From NCBI RefSeq assembly GCF_014692515.1, contig NZ_JACOIK010000009.1, forward strand, positions 209,691-273,690: a DNA stretch of 64,000 bases, written 5' to 3'. The position numbers and the translations under genes are program-made. Below, piece by piece: positions 10,095-18,799 of this stretch (its first letter is position 1; each line of letters opens with the position of its first letter). This DNA comes from Sphingobacterium micropteri (GTDB lineage Bacteria > Bacteroidota > Bacteroidia > Sphingobacteriales > Sphingobacteriaceae). Below the pieces are notes generated by a model, which was given only the letters and a program-made list of their open reading frames with translations, searched no databases and was not told the origin of the DNA.

Positions 10095-10114
10095 GCTATT
10101 TATAAAAAAATAGC
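10095..10114 (+). terminator. Weak hairpin after the ROK gene
   Basis: A GCTATTT / AAATAGC stem with a short A/T loop lies 44 bases after the ROK stop codon and is followed by CTTTAAAAC. It could end ROK transcription, but the stem is AT-rich and there is no long T-run. Confidence 0.25.
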
Positions 10115-10182
10115 CTTTAAAACGGCTTAAACATCATTTTTTGATAACACCGCATCATCTTGTCCAAAACAAAAACAGGTAG

Positions 10183-10584
10183 TTGTTTTGTAAAAACAGA
10201 TACATACATTAACAAAACAACTACTTCTTTTCACAGAATAGATACTGCTTCGGGAAGAACAACGACATCGGTTACAAAAACAGGTATCGATGCCGCCAAA
10301 ATAACTACTTCTTTTCGCAGAAGAGATACTGCTTCGGGAAGAACAACGACATCGGTTACAAAAACAGGTATCGATGTCGCCAGAATAACTACTTCTTTTC
10401 GCAGAAGAGATACTGCTTTCGGAAGAACAACGATATCCGTTACGAAAACAAGTATCAACTCCAACAAAACAACTATTGCTTTTCGCAGAACAGATACGGC
10501 AGCCGACAAAACAACGACATCGGTTACATAAACCAGTATTGATATCGGCAAAATAGCTCCTTATTTTGAGAAAACAGGTAGTTG
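10183..10584. repeat. 84-bp tandem repeat array in a convergent intergenic region
   Basis: An 84-bp unit is repeated about four and a half times. The marker AACGACATCG (or a close variant) recurs at 10261, 10345, 10429 and 10513, exactly 84 apart, and the CAGGTAT-type marker gives the same spacing from 10197. Two central copies are nearly identical and the outer ones are diverged. Each unit divides into two related 42-bp halves, best seen in the translation (ITTSF and TTTSV at the same phase). Because 84 is a multiple of three, open frames run along both strands: Thr/Arg-rich on plus, Val/Leu-rich on minus. Neither has a credible start or ribosome binding site. The short sequence AAAACAGGTAGTTG lies just before the array (10172-10185) and at its end (10571-10584). 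The array touches the stop codon of the AraC-like gene. This accounts for most of the 533-bp gap. Confidence 0.9.
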
Positions 10585-11001
10585 CTAGCTGTTTTCTAGC
10601 TCGCTCGGGAGGCTACTTTTTATCTTTTCACGCCGTTCGGCCGCGGGCGAATGACCGAAACACTTTTTGTATTGACGAACAAAATGTTTGGTATCATAAA
10701 AATGCAGTTGCCGTGCAATATCAGCTACCGGTCGCTTGGGGTAGCGACGCAACAACGCACGTCCTTTATGCAAACGTAGCAAAAGAAGGGATGATTTCAA
10801 GGTTTCCGACCGCCCTTCAAACGCTTTGCTCAACTGCCGGACCGAGCATTGAAGTGCATCAGCGATAGTAAATCGGTTCAACGCCGGATCCATATAGTGC
10901 TGCATCATATAGGCTATGGCCCTGTTGTAAAGCACGGTGCTTGCAGGCGCTACTTCTTGTTTTTGAACGCCAATAGCCGGTACTTCCTTCTTTTCAGCCA
11001 T
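10585..11001 (-). CDS. Stand-alone AraC-type DNA-binding domain protein
   Basis: This 138-aa protein consists of little more than the AraC/XylS DNA-binding domain. The first helix-turn-helix is around FTIADALQCSVRQLSKAFEG, the long linker helix contains LLLRLHKGRALLRR, and the second helix-turn-helix with the family signature is VADIARQLHFYDTKHFVRQYKKCFGHSPAAER. The first 25 residues are Lys/Glu/Ala-rich and show no sensor domain. It starts nine bases after the metG stop codon on the same strand and is probably co-transcribed with it. It may act as a constitutive regulator, or sense through a partner. Its target is unknown. Confidence 0.8.
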   Translation of the reverse strand: MAEKKEVPAIGVQKQEVAPASTVLYNRAIAYMMQHYMDPALNRFTIADALQCSVRQLSKAFEGRSETLKSSLLLLRLHKGRALLRRYPKRPVADIARQLHFYDTKHFVRQYKKCFGHSPAAERREKIKSSLPSELENS

Positions 11002-11010
11002 CCTAAAAAC

Positions 11011-13080
11011 CTACCGCACCGAACTACCCGGTTTAATCGTCGAAGTTGGATTAACGAAATCTAACCTACCATCTGCATCTTCCGCCATCAAAATCATCCC
11101 CTGGGATGTAATGCCTTTGATAACACGCGGCTCCAGATTCACTAATATAGAAACTTGTTTACCGACAATGTCCGCTGGATTGAAAAACTCGGCGATGCCC
11201 GAAACAACTGTTCGTTGATCAATACCCGTATCGATTTTAAGCTTCAAGAGCTTCTTTGTTTTCGCTACTTTCTCAGCTTCCAAAATTGTTCCTACACGAA
11301 TATCCATCTTTAGGAAATCTTCGTAAGTGATATTTGCTTTCGCGGGTTCGGCTTGTGCAGCCGCCGCTGCGTTTTTTGTCTTCGCCTCTTCTAATTTTTG
11401 CAATTGGAAGTCCACTTGTTCACCGGTAATCTTTTCGAATAACAGTTGGGCTTCACTTAACACATGTCCTGCTGCAATAAGATTTTGCTGCCCTGCCCTC
11501 GACCAATCTTGCGATTCCATATCCAACATCGCAAATAACTTGTTTGCTGTTTTCGGAAGAAACGGCTGTGACAATACCGCTATATTAGCGACAATCTGTG
11601 CGGCGACATACATCACGGTTTTTACGCGCTCCGGATTTTCCTTATATACCTTCCAAGGTTCTTCATCGGCCAGGTATTTATTGCCCAAACGGGCGACATT
11701 CATAAAATGGCTCAATGCCTCCCGAAACCGATATTGTGCGATCGTTTGGCTGATTAGCGGTGGATAGCTTGCTAACTCGTCCAATGTCGCTTGATCCCCT
11801 TCCGTCAATGCCTCTCCTAAAGAAACCTGCCCTTCAAAATATTTATGAGACAACACCATCACACGATTCACAAAGTTACCGAAAATGGCCACAAGCTCGT
11901 TATTTACGCGCGCTTGAAAATCCTTCCATGTAAATTCACTATCTGATGTCTCCGGCAGAATCGAGGTTAACACATAACGTAACTCATCTTGTTTACCTGA
12001 AAACTCCCGTAAATACTCGTGCAACCATACTGCATGATTTCGGGACGTAGACAATTTATCTCCTTCTAGGTTTAAAAACTCATTCGCCGGAACGTTCTCA
12101 GGCAATATATATTCACCATGTGCATGTAATATCGCCGGAAAAGTAATGCAGTGAAATACAATATTATCTTTCCCGATAAAGTGAATGAGGGTGGAGTCAT
12201 CCGATGTATCAGCTTGTTTTTTCCAGTACTTTTCCCAATCTTGATTGTTATCGAGAGCCCATTGTTTCGTAGCCGAAATATATCCTATCGGTGCATCCAG
12301 CCAAACGTACAATTTCTTTCCTTTCGCTTCCTCAAGTGGAACATCAACGCCCCAATCTAAATCACGTGTCATAGAACGGGGCTGCAAGCCCGATTTTAAC
12401 CAAGATTGACATTGTCCAAAAACATTCGGTTTTAACACACCTTTTTTTCCCTCGATCAGCCATTTTTCTAACCAAGGTTGATACTTATCCAACGGGAGAT
12501 ACCAGTGCTTAGTCTCCCTCAATACAGGTGTTTTTCCACTTAATGTTGATTTAGGATTGATGAGGTCTGTTGGGTTCAATGAGGTTCCGCATTTCTCACA
12601 TTGATCGCCATAAGCACCTTCATTATGGCAGTGCGGACAGGTCCCCACAATATATCGATCAGCTAAGAATTGATGGTATTCCTCGTCATAATATTGTTCA
12701 GAAAATTTTTCGATAAATTCGCCTTTCTCGTAAAGATTCATAAAAAACTCTTGTGATAGCTCGTGATGTACCTTTTCCGAAGTACGGTGATAAATATCAA
12801 ACTCAATCCCGAATTCCTCAAAGCTCTCTTTGATTTGCTGATTATACTTATCAATAATCTCCCGTGGTGTTACCCCTTCTTTCTTTGCTTTAATCGTAAT
12901 AGCCGCCCCATGTTCATCCGAGCCACAGACAAACACTACATCTTTATGGTTCAAACGAAGGAAACGTGCGAAAATATCAGCAGGTATATAAGCGCCTGCA
13001 AGGTGCCCGATATGTAAAGGGCCATTTGCATAAGGCAAAGCCGATGTAATAGTAAAACGATTTTTAGATAAGATACTCAA
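11011..13080 (-). CDS. metG: Methionyl-tRNA synthetase
   Basis: This enzyme charges tRNA-Met. With the TTG start at 13080 it has 689 residues, normal for the long MetG form. It shows the class I signature [10 protein letters not shown] (HIGH-like, residues 23-26), a zinc knuckle CPHC...CEKC, the KMSKS-equivalent KLSTS (342-346), an anticodon-binding helical domain, an Ala/Lys-rich linker, and a C-terminal tRNA-binding OB domain starting at [19 protein letters not shown]. The frame stays open upstream to an ATG at 13224, but that would overlap the divergent carboxypeptidase gene. A TATCTTTG promoter box at 13146 to 13139 lies inside that extension, so the TTG start is preferred. A CTG nine bases further upstream (13089) is an alternative. 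Confidence 0.95.
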   Translation of the reverse strand: MSILSKNRFTITSALPYANGPLHIGHLAGAYIPADIFARFLRLNHKDVVFVCGSDEHGAAITIKAKKEGVTPREIIDKYNQQIKESFEEFGIEFDIYHRTSEKVHHELSQEFFMNLYEKGEFIEKFSEQYYDEEYHQFLADRYIVGTCPHCHNEGAYGDQCEKCGTSLNPTDLINPKSTLSGKTPVLRETKHWYLPLDKYQPWLEKWLIEGKKGVLKPNVFGQCQSWLKSGLQPRSMTRDLDWGVDVPLEEAKGKKLYVWLDAPIGYISATKQWALDNNQDWEKYWKKQADTSDDSTLIHFIGKDNIVFHCITFPAILHAHGEYILPENVPANEFLNLEGDKLSTSRNHAVWLHEYLREFSGKQDELRYVLTSILPETSDSEFTWKDFQARVNNELVAIFGNFVNRVMVLSHKYFEGQVSLGEALTEGDQATLDELASYPPLISQTIAQYRFREALSHFMNVARLGNKYLADEEPWKVYKENPERVKTVMYVAAQIVANIAVLSQPFLPKTANKLFAMLDMESQDWSRAGQQNLIAAGHVLSEAQLLFEKITGEQVDFQLQKLEEAKTKNAAAAAQAEPAKANITYEDFLKMDIRVGTILEAEKVAKTKKLLKLKIDTGIDQRTVVSGIAEFFNPADIVGKQVSILVNLEPRVIKGITSQGMILMAEDADGRLDFVNPTSTIKPGSSVR

Positions 13081-13138
13081 CGTATACAGATTTTTAAGTT
13101 GACAAAAAATTAAACCGAAGAAATACTTGTTTCTTTGG

Positions 13139-13146
13139 CAAAGATA
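13139..13146 (-). promoter_or_regulatory. Predicted -7 box of the metG promoter
   Basis: TATCTTTG on the minus strand matches TAnnTTTG. It puts transcription start near 13132 and a leader of about 50 bases before the TTG start. No good -33 TTTG is seen at the expected distance. Confidence 0.45.
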
Positions 13147-13180
13147 ACTCAAATTGCGCGTATAATAATAAGGACGGGGC

Positions 13181-14092
13181 ATGAAAACACCAGAATTTCT
13201 TAAAGAAGGAGATAAAGTCGCCATTGTTTGTCCGGCGAGTTATATCAAAAGAAATATCGATATAGCGGTGAAAGTCTTGAGTGACTGGGGACTTCACGTC
13301 GAAATAGGCAAAAGCGTAACCTCCCAATTTCACCAATTTGCCGGAACAGATGATGTACGCAGACAGGATTTACAGGCTGTACTTGACGATCGGGACATTA
13401 AAGCTATTTTCGCTGCTCGCGGTGGTTATGGTACAGTTAGGATTATCGACCAATTAGACTTCCGAAAGTTCAAAAAACATCCGAAGTGGATTGTCGGATT
13501 CAGTGATGTTACCGTACTTCATAGCCACCTTCACAACAAAGTTGGTATATGCAGTATACACGGACAGATGCCGAAGTCTTTTGATGAAAGTACTACAGCA
13601 GCCTTAACATCTTTAAGACATGCCCTTTTTGGAAAAAAAACAGATTTCAACTACCGTCAAAATACATTCCCCAACCGCTCTGGTAAGGGATATGGCCGCT
13701 TAATTGGCGGTAACCTAGCCATCCTTCACAGTATTTTAGCCTCTCCCTCCGATGGAAAATATGATAACAAGATACTCTTTATCGAAGACGTGGGAGAACA
13801 GCATTACAATATCGATCGCATGTTATGGACACTTAAGAGGGCCAATAAACTTTCCAAATTACAGGGTCTAATTGTAGGTGGCTTTACGGCATTAAAAGAC
13901 AGCAATCCGCCCTTTGGCCAACGGTTTGAAGAGATTATCATGGACAAAGTCGCCGAATACGATTTCCCGGTGTGCTTCGGTTTTCCTGCTGGACACATGG
14001 AGAATAATCATAGCCTTATTTTTGGAAAAGAAGTGATGCTGAAAGTGAATCAAAAAGAGGCTTGGTTGAGCTATAGCGACACCAAAGCTTGA
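13181..14092 (+). CDS. LD-carboxypeptidase (peptidase family S66)
   Basis: This 303-aa cytoplasmic enzyme belongs to the LdcA/MccF family, which removes the terminal D-Ala from murein tetrapeptides during cell-wall recycling. The family features are visible in order: the N-terminal [15 protein letters not shown], the ARGGYG motif, the nucleophile region [16 protein letters not shown] with its Ser, the acidic [14 protein letters not shown] that supplies the catalytic Glu, and the C-terminal [12 protein letters not shown] with the catalytic His. Length is normal. It is divergent from metG with about 100 bases between them. No signal peptide is seen, which fits a cytoplasmic recycling role. Confidence 0.88.
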   Translation: MKTPEFLKEGDKVAIVCPASYIKRNIDIAVKVLSDWGLHVEIGKSVTSQFHQFAGTDDVRRQDLQAVLDDRDIKAIFAARGGYGTVRIIDQLDFRKFKKHPKWIVGFSDVTVLHSHLHNKVGICSIHGQMPKSFDESTTAALTSLRHALFGKKTDFNYRQNTFPNRSGKGYGRLIGGNLAILHSILASPSDGKYDNKILFIEDVGEQHYNIDRMLWTLKRANKLSKLQGLIVGGFTALKDSNPPFGQRFEEIIMDKVAEYDFPVCFGFPAGHMENNHSLIFGKEVMLKVNQKEAWLSYSDTKA

Positions 14093-14220
14093 TGTGTTAA
14101 TTATTCTGCAAAACACAACAAAAACCAAATATTCATCTATTTTATCCAATAGTATGCGAAAATTATCCTGCACTGTCTTTCCATAGATATTCTACCTACT
14201 TTCGTTTCATAAACTAAATC

Positions 14221-15846
14221 ATGATTCTTATGGTTATGGAAACGAAACATCCGAACCCATTTCGCGCCGATTACTTCTTGGCTGCTGCTTCTTCAACAAT
14301 CTATCTTAATCAAGATGCAAATACGTTAGTCCAACAGACGCTAGATCGCGGACAAGGGAAACTAAGCAACACCGGGGCGCTTTGCATCCAGACCGGAAAG
14401 TTTACGGGACGTTCTCCTAAAGACCGGTTTATCGTTCGCGATAAATTCACGGAAAATACCGTTGACTGGGGAGAAATCAATATTCCGATCGCCCCCGAAA
14501 TCTTCGATAATCTGTTGGAGAAAATGGAAGCGTTTATTCAAGACAAAGAATTGTGGATACGCCATTGTTATGCCGGAGCAAATCCCTCCTACCGACTCCA
14601 TGTTACGGTTATTAATACCACACCTTGGGCGAATCTGTTCTGTCATCATCTTTTCTTACGACCTGCTGTCGATGACCCTGAAAACGATCAACAAGAATGG
14701 ACCATATTACAGGTACCGGAGTTCTTAGCGAATCCCGCAATTGACCAAACACGACAAGAAAATTTCACCATGATCAATTTCAGCAAAAAAATGATTTTGA
14801 TAGGCGGCTCCGCCTATACCGGTGAAATGAAAAAAGGAATCTTTTCTGTCTTGAACTTCATACTGCCTCACCAATATAATGTACTTCCGATGCACTGTTC
14901 AGCAAATGAAGGAGAGCAGGGCGATGTTGCCCTATTCTTTGGATTAAGTGGTACAGGTAAGACGACACTATCCGCTGACGTTAACCGGAAGTTAATTGGC
15001 GACGATGAACACGGCTGGGCCGACGATAGCGTTTTTAATTTCGAAGGAGGTTGTTACGCCAAATGTATCGATCTACACCCGGACAAAGAACCTCAGATAT
15101 ATGCTGCCATAAAACATCCTACACTTCTGGAAAATGTAGGTTTTTTTTCAGGCACAAATAAAGTTGATTTTAGTGATGCTGGTATTACGGAAAATACGCG
15201 GGCAGCCTACCCCATTGATCATATTAAAAATGCAAAAGAATACGCTGTCGGAAAAATACCGAAGAATATCTTTTTCTTAACTTGTGACGCTTTTGGCGTG
15301 CTGCCCCCGATCGCTAAACTTACTAAGGTGCAGGCAATGTACCACTTCTTATCTGGATATACGGCCAAAGTGGCTGGAACAGAAGTCGGCGTCCGCGAAC
15401 CGCAAAGTACCTTTTCCGCATGCTTCGGAAGAGTTTTTCTTCCGCTTCATCCGACAAGATACGCCGAATTGTTAGGGAAGAAATTAGATGCATATCCCGA
15501 AGTGAACGTTTGGCTAGTGAACACCGGCTGGACAGGAGGTGCCTATGGGATTGGAAAAAGAATCAGCCTACATCATACCCGTGCGATGGTACAAGCGGCT
15601 ATTCAAGGACACCTTACGGATCAACCCTATACCCGCCACCCTCATTTTGGTATTCTAATGCCCAAAACATGCCCCGGTGTTCCGGTAGAAATACTTAACC
15701 CGCGGAATACTTGGAAAAATAAGGAAGCATACGATAAACAAGCTGAAACGTTGGCAAAGCTTTTTGTTCAGCATTCCGAACAATATCAGGCAGAGGCCAG
15801 TCAGGAAATACGAAATGCTTCACCTGGACTGATCCAGAAGGTTTGA
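14221..15846 (+). CDS. pckA: Phosphoenolpyruvate carboxykinase (ATP)
   Basis: This enzyme converts oxaloacetate and ATP to phosphoenolpyruvate, CO2 and ADP, the first step of gluconeogenesis. The protein is 541 aa if translation begins at 14221. ATGs at 14230 and 14236 are alternatives, and 14236 gives the more usual length. Visible are FTGRSPKDRFIVRD near the N-terminus, the P-loop GLSGTGKTTLSAD (from residue 241), the metal-binding LIGDDEHGWADD, ENTRAAYPIDHI, and the Trp/Gly-rich WLVNTGWTGGAYGIGKRI. All are hallmarks of the ATP-dependent class. It stands alone on the plus strand and meets the minus-strand gene head-on with a two-base gap. A TACTTTCG at 14197 is one mismatch from the -7 consensus. 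Confidence 0.96.
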   Translation: MILMVMETKHPNPFRADYFLAAASSTIYLNQDANTLVQQTLDRGQGKLSNTGALCIQTGKFTGRSPKDRFIVRDKFTENTVDWGEINIPIAPEIFDNLLEKMEAFIQDKELWIRHCYAGANPSYRLHVTVINTTPWANLFCHHLFLRPAVDDPENDQQEWTILQVPEFLANPAIDQTRQENFTMINFSKKMILIGGSAYTGEMKKGIFSVLNFILPHQYNVLPMHCSANEGEQGDVALFFGLSGTGKTTLSADVNRKLIGDDEHGWADDSVFNFEGGCYAKCIDLHPDKEPQIYAAIKHPTLLENVGFFSGTNKVDFSDAGITENTRAAYPIDHIKNAKEYAVGKIPKNIFFLTCDAFGVLPPIAKLTKVQAMYHFLSGYTAKVAGTEVGVREPQSTFSACFGRVFLPLHPTRYAELLGKKLDAYPEVNVWLVNTGWTGGAYGIGKRISLHHTRAMVQAAIQGHLTDQPYTRHPHFGILMPKTCPGVPVEILNPRNTWKNKEAYDKQAETLAKLFVQHSEQYQAEASQEIRNASPGLIQKV

Positions 15847-15848
15847 TT

Positions 15849-16313
15849 CTATAAAAATACTTTGGAGTGCCAACTTGCTTTCATTGGCACTTCCCATTTT
15901 GTCGCCAATTCTTCAGCAGAGGTTACCATATTATTAAAGACAACAACGGTATCGGAATTAACCTCGTCCTTCGCCAACAAGCTCCGAAAAACATTTTGTG
16001 GAACTACCTGAATAGGTTCGTTCGCCGCTCTTCGAAAGGCTATTTGTAAGCGATCAAATAACGATACCTCCAACGCTTGCTCTATTTTCTTTAAGAGATG
16101 AACCGACTTATCAATAGAACATCCTGTTACCATTGCCTTCTCTTCGTCTACCATTAGGACAATAAACAAGTCGTAACGAATCTCGAATGATCCCGCCAAT
16201 TGGTTGCCATGGGCTGTCCATTGTGCTACAAATTCCTGTAAAACTTGCTCTATTTTACGAATCTCATCCTGTAGAAAAAAACGATTGCTTTGATAAATCC
16301 AAACTCTTTTCAT
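15849..16313 (-). CDS. Conserved Bacteroidota protein of unknown function (often mislabelled ABC transporter ATPase)
   Basis: This 154-aa soluble protein has the pattern KRVWIYQSNRFF...EFVAQWTAHGNQLAGSFEIRYDLFIVLMVDE...TGCSIDKSVHLLKKIE. I recall this pattern from a small family widespread in Bacteroidota. Databases often call it an ABC transporter ATPase, but no Walker A, Walker B or ABC signature is present, so that name is not supported. The conserved TGCSID motif, with a single Cys, could be functional. It is the last gene of the long respiratory run, 34 bases after the DUF420 gene. A role in respiratory assembly is possible from position only. Confidence 0.7.
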   Translation of the reverse strand: MKRVWIYQSNRFFLQDEIRKIEQVLQEFVAQWTAHGNQLAGSFEIRYDLFIVLMVDEEKAMVTGCSIDKSVHLLKKIEQALEVSLFDRLQIAFRRAANEPIQVVPQNVFRSLLAKDEVNSDTVVVFNNMVTSAEELATKWEVPMKASWHSKVFL

Positions 16314-16347
16314 TTTTTTAGTATTGTGAAGTTGTTATTTACAGCTC

Positions 16348-16884
16348 TCAACTATAATAAGGTGAAATCATCAAATAGACAATAACCCCCGTTACGGCCA
16401 CATATAACCACATAGGGTAGGTAATACGCGCCAGCTTCTTATGCCGCTCATACGCGCCTGCAATACCGCGTACAAATGTAAACAATACAAACGGTATGAT
16501 GATAATGGACAATAGAATATGGGATATCAATATAAAGAAATAAATATACCGGATTACCCCTTCACCACCGTAAGATGTAGATTCGGAGGTCATGTGGTAA
16601 GCGACATACATCAATAAGAAGGCAACAGAACAGCCCATACATACCTTGATAAGATTTTCGTGCAATTTCACATTGCCTCTTTTAATCGCCGATATCGCTA
16701 CCACCAACAATACAGCGGTTATTCCATTGATCGTGGCATAAATTGGCGGTAGAAAGGTTAAGGGTTCTACATCATAACCCAATTTTCTTAAATTGACCCC
16801 AAATAGCACCGCTACTGCTAACGGAATAATGATGGAAAGCGTTACAATCCACTTTTTGTACTTCTTCTCTTCTGCTGTCATCAT
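16348..16884 (-). CDS. DUF420 membrane protein (CtaM/YozB-like)
   Basis: This 178-aa integral membrane protein has five likely transmembrane helices: around 13-30, 42-62, 78-98, 109-133 and 152-172. His residues lie in the helix regions (YVAYHMTSES, FILISHILLSI, GAYERHKKLARITYP), as in DUF420 proteins. Members sit in cytochrome oxidase operons, and Gram-positive relatives (CtaM) are needed to assemble the oxidase. The gene follows the SCO-like gene by 12 bases at the end of the oxidase cluster, which fits an assembly role. Function in this organism is inferred from family and position. Confidence 0.75.
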   Translation of the reverse strand: MMTAEEKKYKKWIVTLSIIIPLAVAVLFGVNLRKLGYDVEPLTFLPPIYATINGITAVLLVVAISAIKRGNVKLHENLIKVCMGCSVAFLLMYVAYHMTSESTSYGGEGVIRYIYFFILISHILLSIIIIPFVLFTFVRGIAGAYERHKKLARITYPMWLYVAVTGVIVYLMISPYYS

Positions 16885-16896
16885 GCGAATGTATAC

Positions 16897-17616
16897 TTAT
16901 TGTTTTTCTACTTTCATTGGTCTGTTCCTGATCTCCTCTACCATCAGCAATTTTATCTCATCTTCCAAGCGATCTATCTCCCCCTTTAGACTTATATCGT
17001 AGAAACCACGAATACGGCCTTTGGAGTCCAGCAACACCAATTGGTTACTAATCAAAAAACGGGTTGAATCAGTCGGATCCGGCATCGCATCAATAAGCAA
17101 TTGTTCCCGAGCGTAGCCAAAGATATCCACATTCGCATTATGGACAACATGCCAATGCTTCCCGGTCATGTTTTTATATCCATGCATAAAGGCGTTCACA
17201 TCTGTTTGGGTATCTGTACTATCAACCGAAATAGAGAAAAAATTCACCTTAGAATTCTCTTGAAAACGCGTGGCTAACATATCCATGTGATCTAACATCA
17301 ATCGTGAAAAAGCAGCGTCCCGAGTATAAAAAAGATGTGCTATGCTTATACAAGTATCTGGTGCGGGAAACGCCACATTTGCTCCTGCTCCATCATTAAA
17401 GCCAATATGGGATACCGTATGAAAAATCGTATCCGGGTACTCCCTGCCCCAGTTACGTTTCATTTCGCCACTCAGCTTCTTCTCTCCAAAAACGGGTAGC
17501 GAAGCATATTCATTAAAGCCAAATCTATTAACGGCTATATATAAAAATCCTGGCACCAGTAAGATTAATGCCAGGATAATTATCTTTGATTTACCTCTTT
17601 GAGTATGCTTACTCAT
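16897..17616 (-). CDS. SCO1/SenC-like protein lacking copper ligands
   Basis: This 239-aa protein has one N-terminal membrane anchor (about 11-30) and a thioredoxin-like SCO fold outside the membrane. The scaffold is recognisable: a strand before the active site (SIAHLFYTRD), FFSISVDSTDTQTDVNAF, WHVVHNANVDIFGYAREQLLI, and LVLLDSKGRIRGFYD near the C-terminus. SCO proteins deliver copper to the CuA site through a CxxxC motif and a later His. Here the CxxxC position reads FYTRDAAFS (96-104), the only Cys is Cys89, and the His site appears to be Ile189 in RFLISNQL. It is therefore unlikely to bind copper in the usual way. It lies between oxidase subunit IV and DUF420, the normal SCO position. Confidence 0.75.
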   Translation of the reverse strand: MSKHTQRGKSKIIILALILLVPGFLYIAVNRFGFNEYASLPVFGEKKLSGEMKRNWGREYPDTIFHTVSHIGFNDGAGANVAFPAPDTCISIAHLFYTRDAAFSRLMLDHMDMLATRFQENSKVNFFSISVDSTDTQTDVNAFMHGYKNMTGKHWHVVHNANVDIFGYAREQLLIDAMPDPTDSTRFLISNQLVLLDSKGRIRGFYDISLKGEIDRLEDEIKLLMVEEIRNRPMKVEKQ

Positions 17617-17637
17617 TTAAAGCCTCCTCGTTACAAC

Positions 17638-18015
17638 TTAATTATTGGGAAATAATGGATGTGATTGTAAATGATATAATAAATAATCACCTTCGATTAA
17701 CATCAATACAATAAAGTATACAATAAAGATGAAACCGATACTCACACAGACAATAAAACCCGATTTCTCAAACTTCAGGTGCATGAAATAGGCAATGATG
17801 TAAAAAGCTTTTACCAACGTCAATGCAATATAAATTACATTAACGAATATCCCTTTTTGGAGGATACCCCAGTGGTGAACAAAACCTAAAGCGATCAAAA
17901 ACTCTAGGGCGGTCAACGCTAAAAGGATAAAGAAAACTCTCCAAATTCCTTTTTTATCCATACCACCATGATCATGGTGGTCATGTGTTGTTGCTATATT
18001 TTCGTGATTAGACAT
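17638..18015 (-). CDS. ctaF: Cytochrome c oxidase subunit IV family protein
   Basis: This 125-aa protein has a His/Asp-rich cytoplasmic start (ATTHDHHDHGGMDKKG) followed by three transmembrane helices (about 25-45, 55-78, 85-108). This is the layout of the small subunit IV of caa3-type heme-copper oxidases (the COX4_pro family). The His-rich start is common in Bacteroidota members. It follows subunit III by 37 bases. It stabilises the oxidase core and has no catalytic role. Confidence 0.82.
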   Translation of the reverse strand: MSNHENIATTHDHHDHGGMDKKGIWRVFFILLALTALEFLIALGFVHHWGILQKGIFVNVIYIALTLVKAFYIIAYFMHLKFEKSGFIVCVSIGFIFIVYFIVLMLIEGDYLLYHLQSHPLFPNN

Positions 18016-18052
18016 TTCTGTTATATAGTAATGTGATAAATTCCGTAACCAA

Positions 18053-18790
18053 TTAAATCAAATAGAAGAACGTAAATACGAATACCCATACTAAGTCTAC
18101 AAAGTGCCAATAAAGACCTACCTTTTCAACCATTAAGTATGTACCTCTTCTTTCGAATGTATTATTGAGCGTCATGCTCAAAATGATAATATTCAATAAG
18201 ATTCCGATCGATACGTGAAATCCGTGAAAACCTGTTATCGTGAAGAACAGATTAGAGAACTGTAAAGCAGCAGTATAGGATATATCCTTTGTAAAATAAG
18301 GCGCCAACGCTTGTGCTACAGCATCACCTTCCAAACCTGTTGCCGGGTTTCTTCCAAACCAAAAACCTTGATGATGTAAGTGTGTCCACTCGATAGCCTG
18401 ACAGCCAACAAAAGCTAAACCACCCAAAATCGTCCACAGCATCCATTTTACGACCTCATCTTTCCTGTTCCGATGACCTGCATCAACAGCCAATACCATG
18501 GTTACAGATGACATAATCAAAATAAAGGTCATGATACCGACGAACACCAAAGGTTGTCCAGACTCGGCAATACCTGGAATAGATTGGAAAACCTTATCTG
18601 CGTCAATCCACGTAGGCTGCGCAAATTTTTGCGCGCCATAGTAAATCAGAAATGCAGAAAACGTAAAGGCATCCGATACCAAGAAAAACCACATCATGAT
18701 TTTTCCATACTCCAAGTTCCAAGGCGACTTACCACCACTCCAAGGGCCGTCTTTTACCTTATCCAATTGCGATACAGTTGTTGTACTCAT
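18053..18790 (-). CDS. ctaE: Cytochrome c oxidase subunit III
   Basis: This 245-aa membrane protein of the COX3 family has features such as WFFLVSDAFTFSAFLIYYGA, HLHHQGFWFG, FFTITGFHGFHVSIGILLN and a final WHFVDLVWVFVFTFFYLI. These are the conserved helix motifs of subunit III, including the GFHG/H region. It binds subunit I and supports its stability and proton uptake. It is ten bases downstream of a second, shorter subunit III-like gene, an arrangement usual for Bacteroidota oxidase operons. Confidence 0.9.
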   Translation of the reverse strand: MSTTTVSQLDKVKDGPWSGGKSPWNLEYGKIMMWFFLVSDAFTFSAFLIYYGAQKFAQPTWIDADKVFQSIPGIAESGQPLVFVGIMTFILIMSSVTMVLAVDAGHRNRKDEVVKWMLWTILGGLAFVGCQAIEWTHLHHQGFWFGRNPATGLEGDAVAQALAPYFTKDISYTAALQFSNLFFTITGFHGFHVSIGILLNIIILSMTLNNTFERRGTYLMVEKVGLYWHFVDLVWVFVFTFFYLI

Positions 18791-18799
18791 TGTTTACTA

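Noticed and set aside
10160..10551. Protein-coding genes on either strand over the 84-bp repeat
   Set aside because: Both frames are open only because the repeat is a multiple of three. There is no ribosome binding site, composition is extreme, and one frame starts at TTG. Reported as a repeat instead.
10183..10584. CRISPR array
   Set aside because: The repeats are contiguous with no unique spacers, and no cas genes are near.
13081..13224. N-terminal extension of MetG by 48 residues
   Set aside because: It would overlap the divergent carboxypeptidase gene and contain the metG -7 promoter box. The added residues do not look like MetG, and the TTG at 13080 fits the family start.
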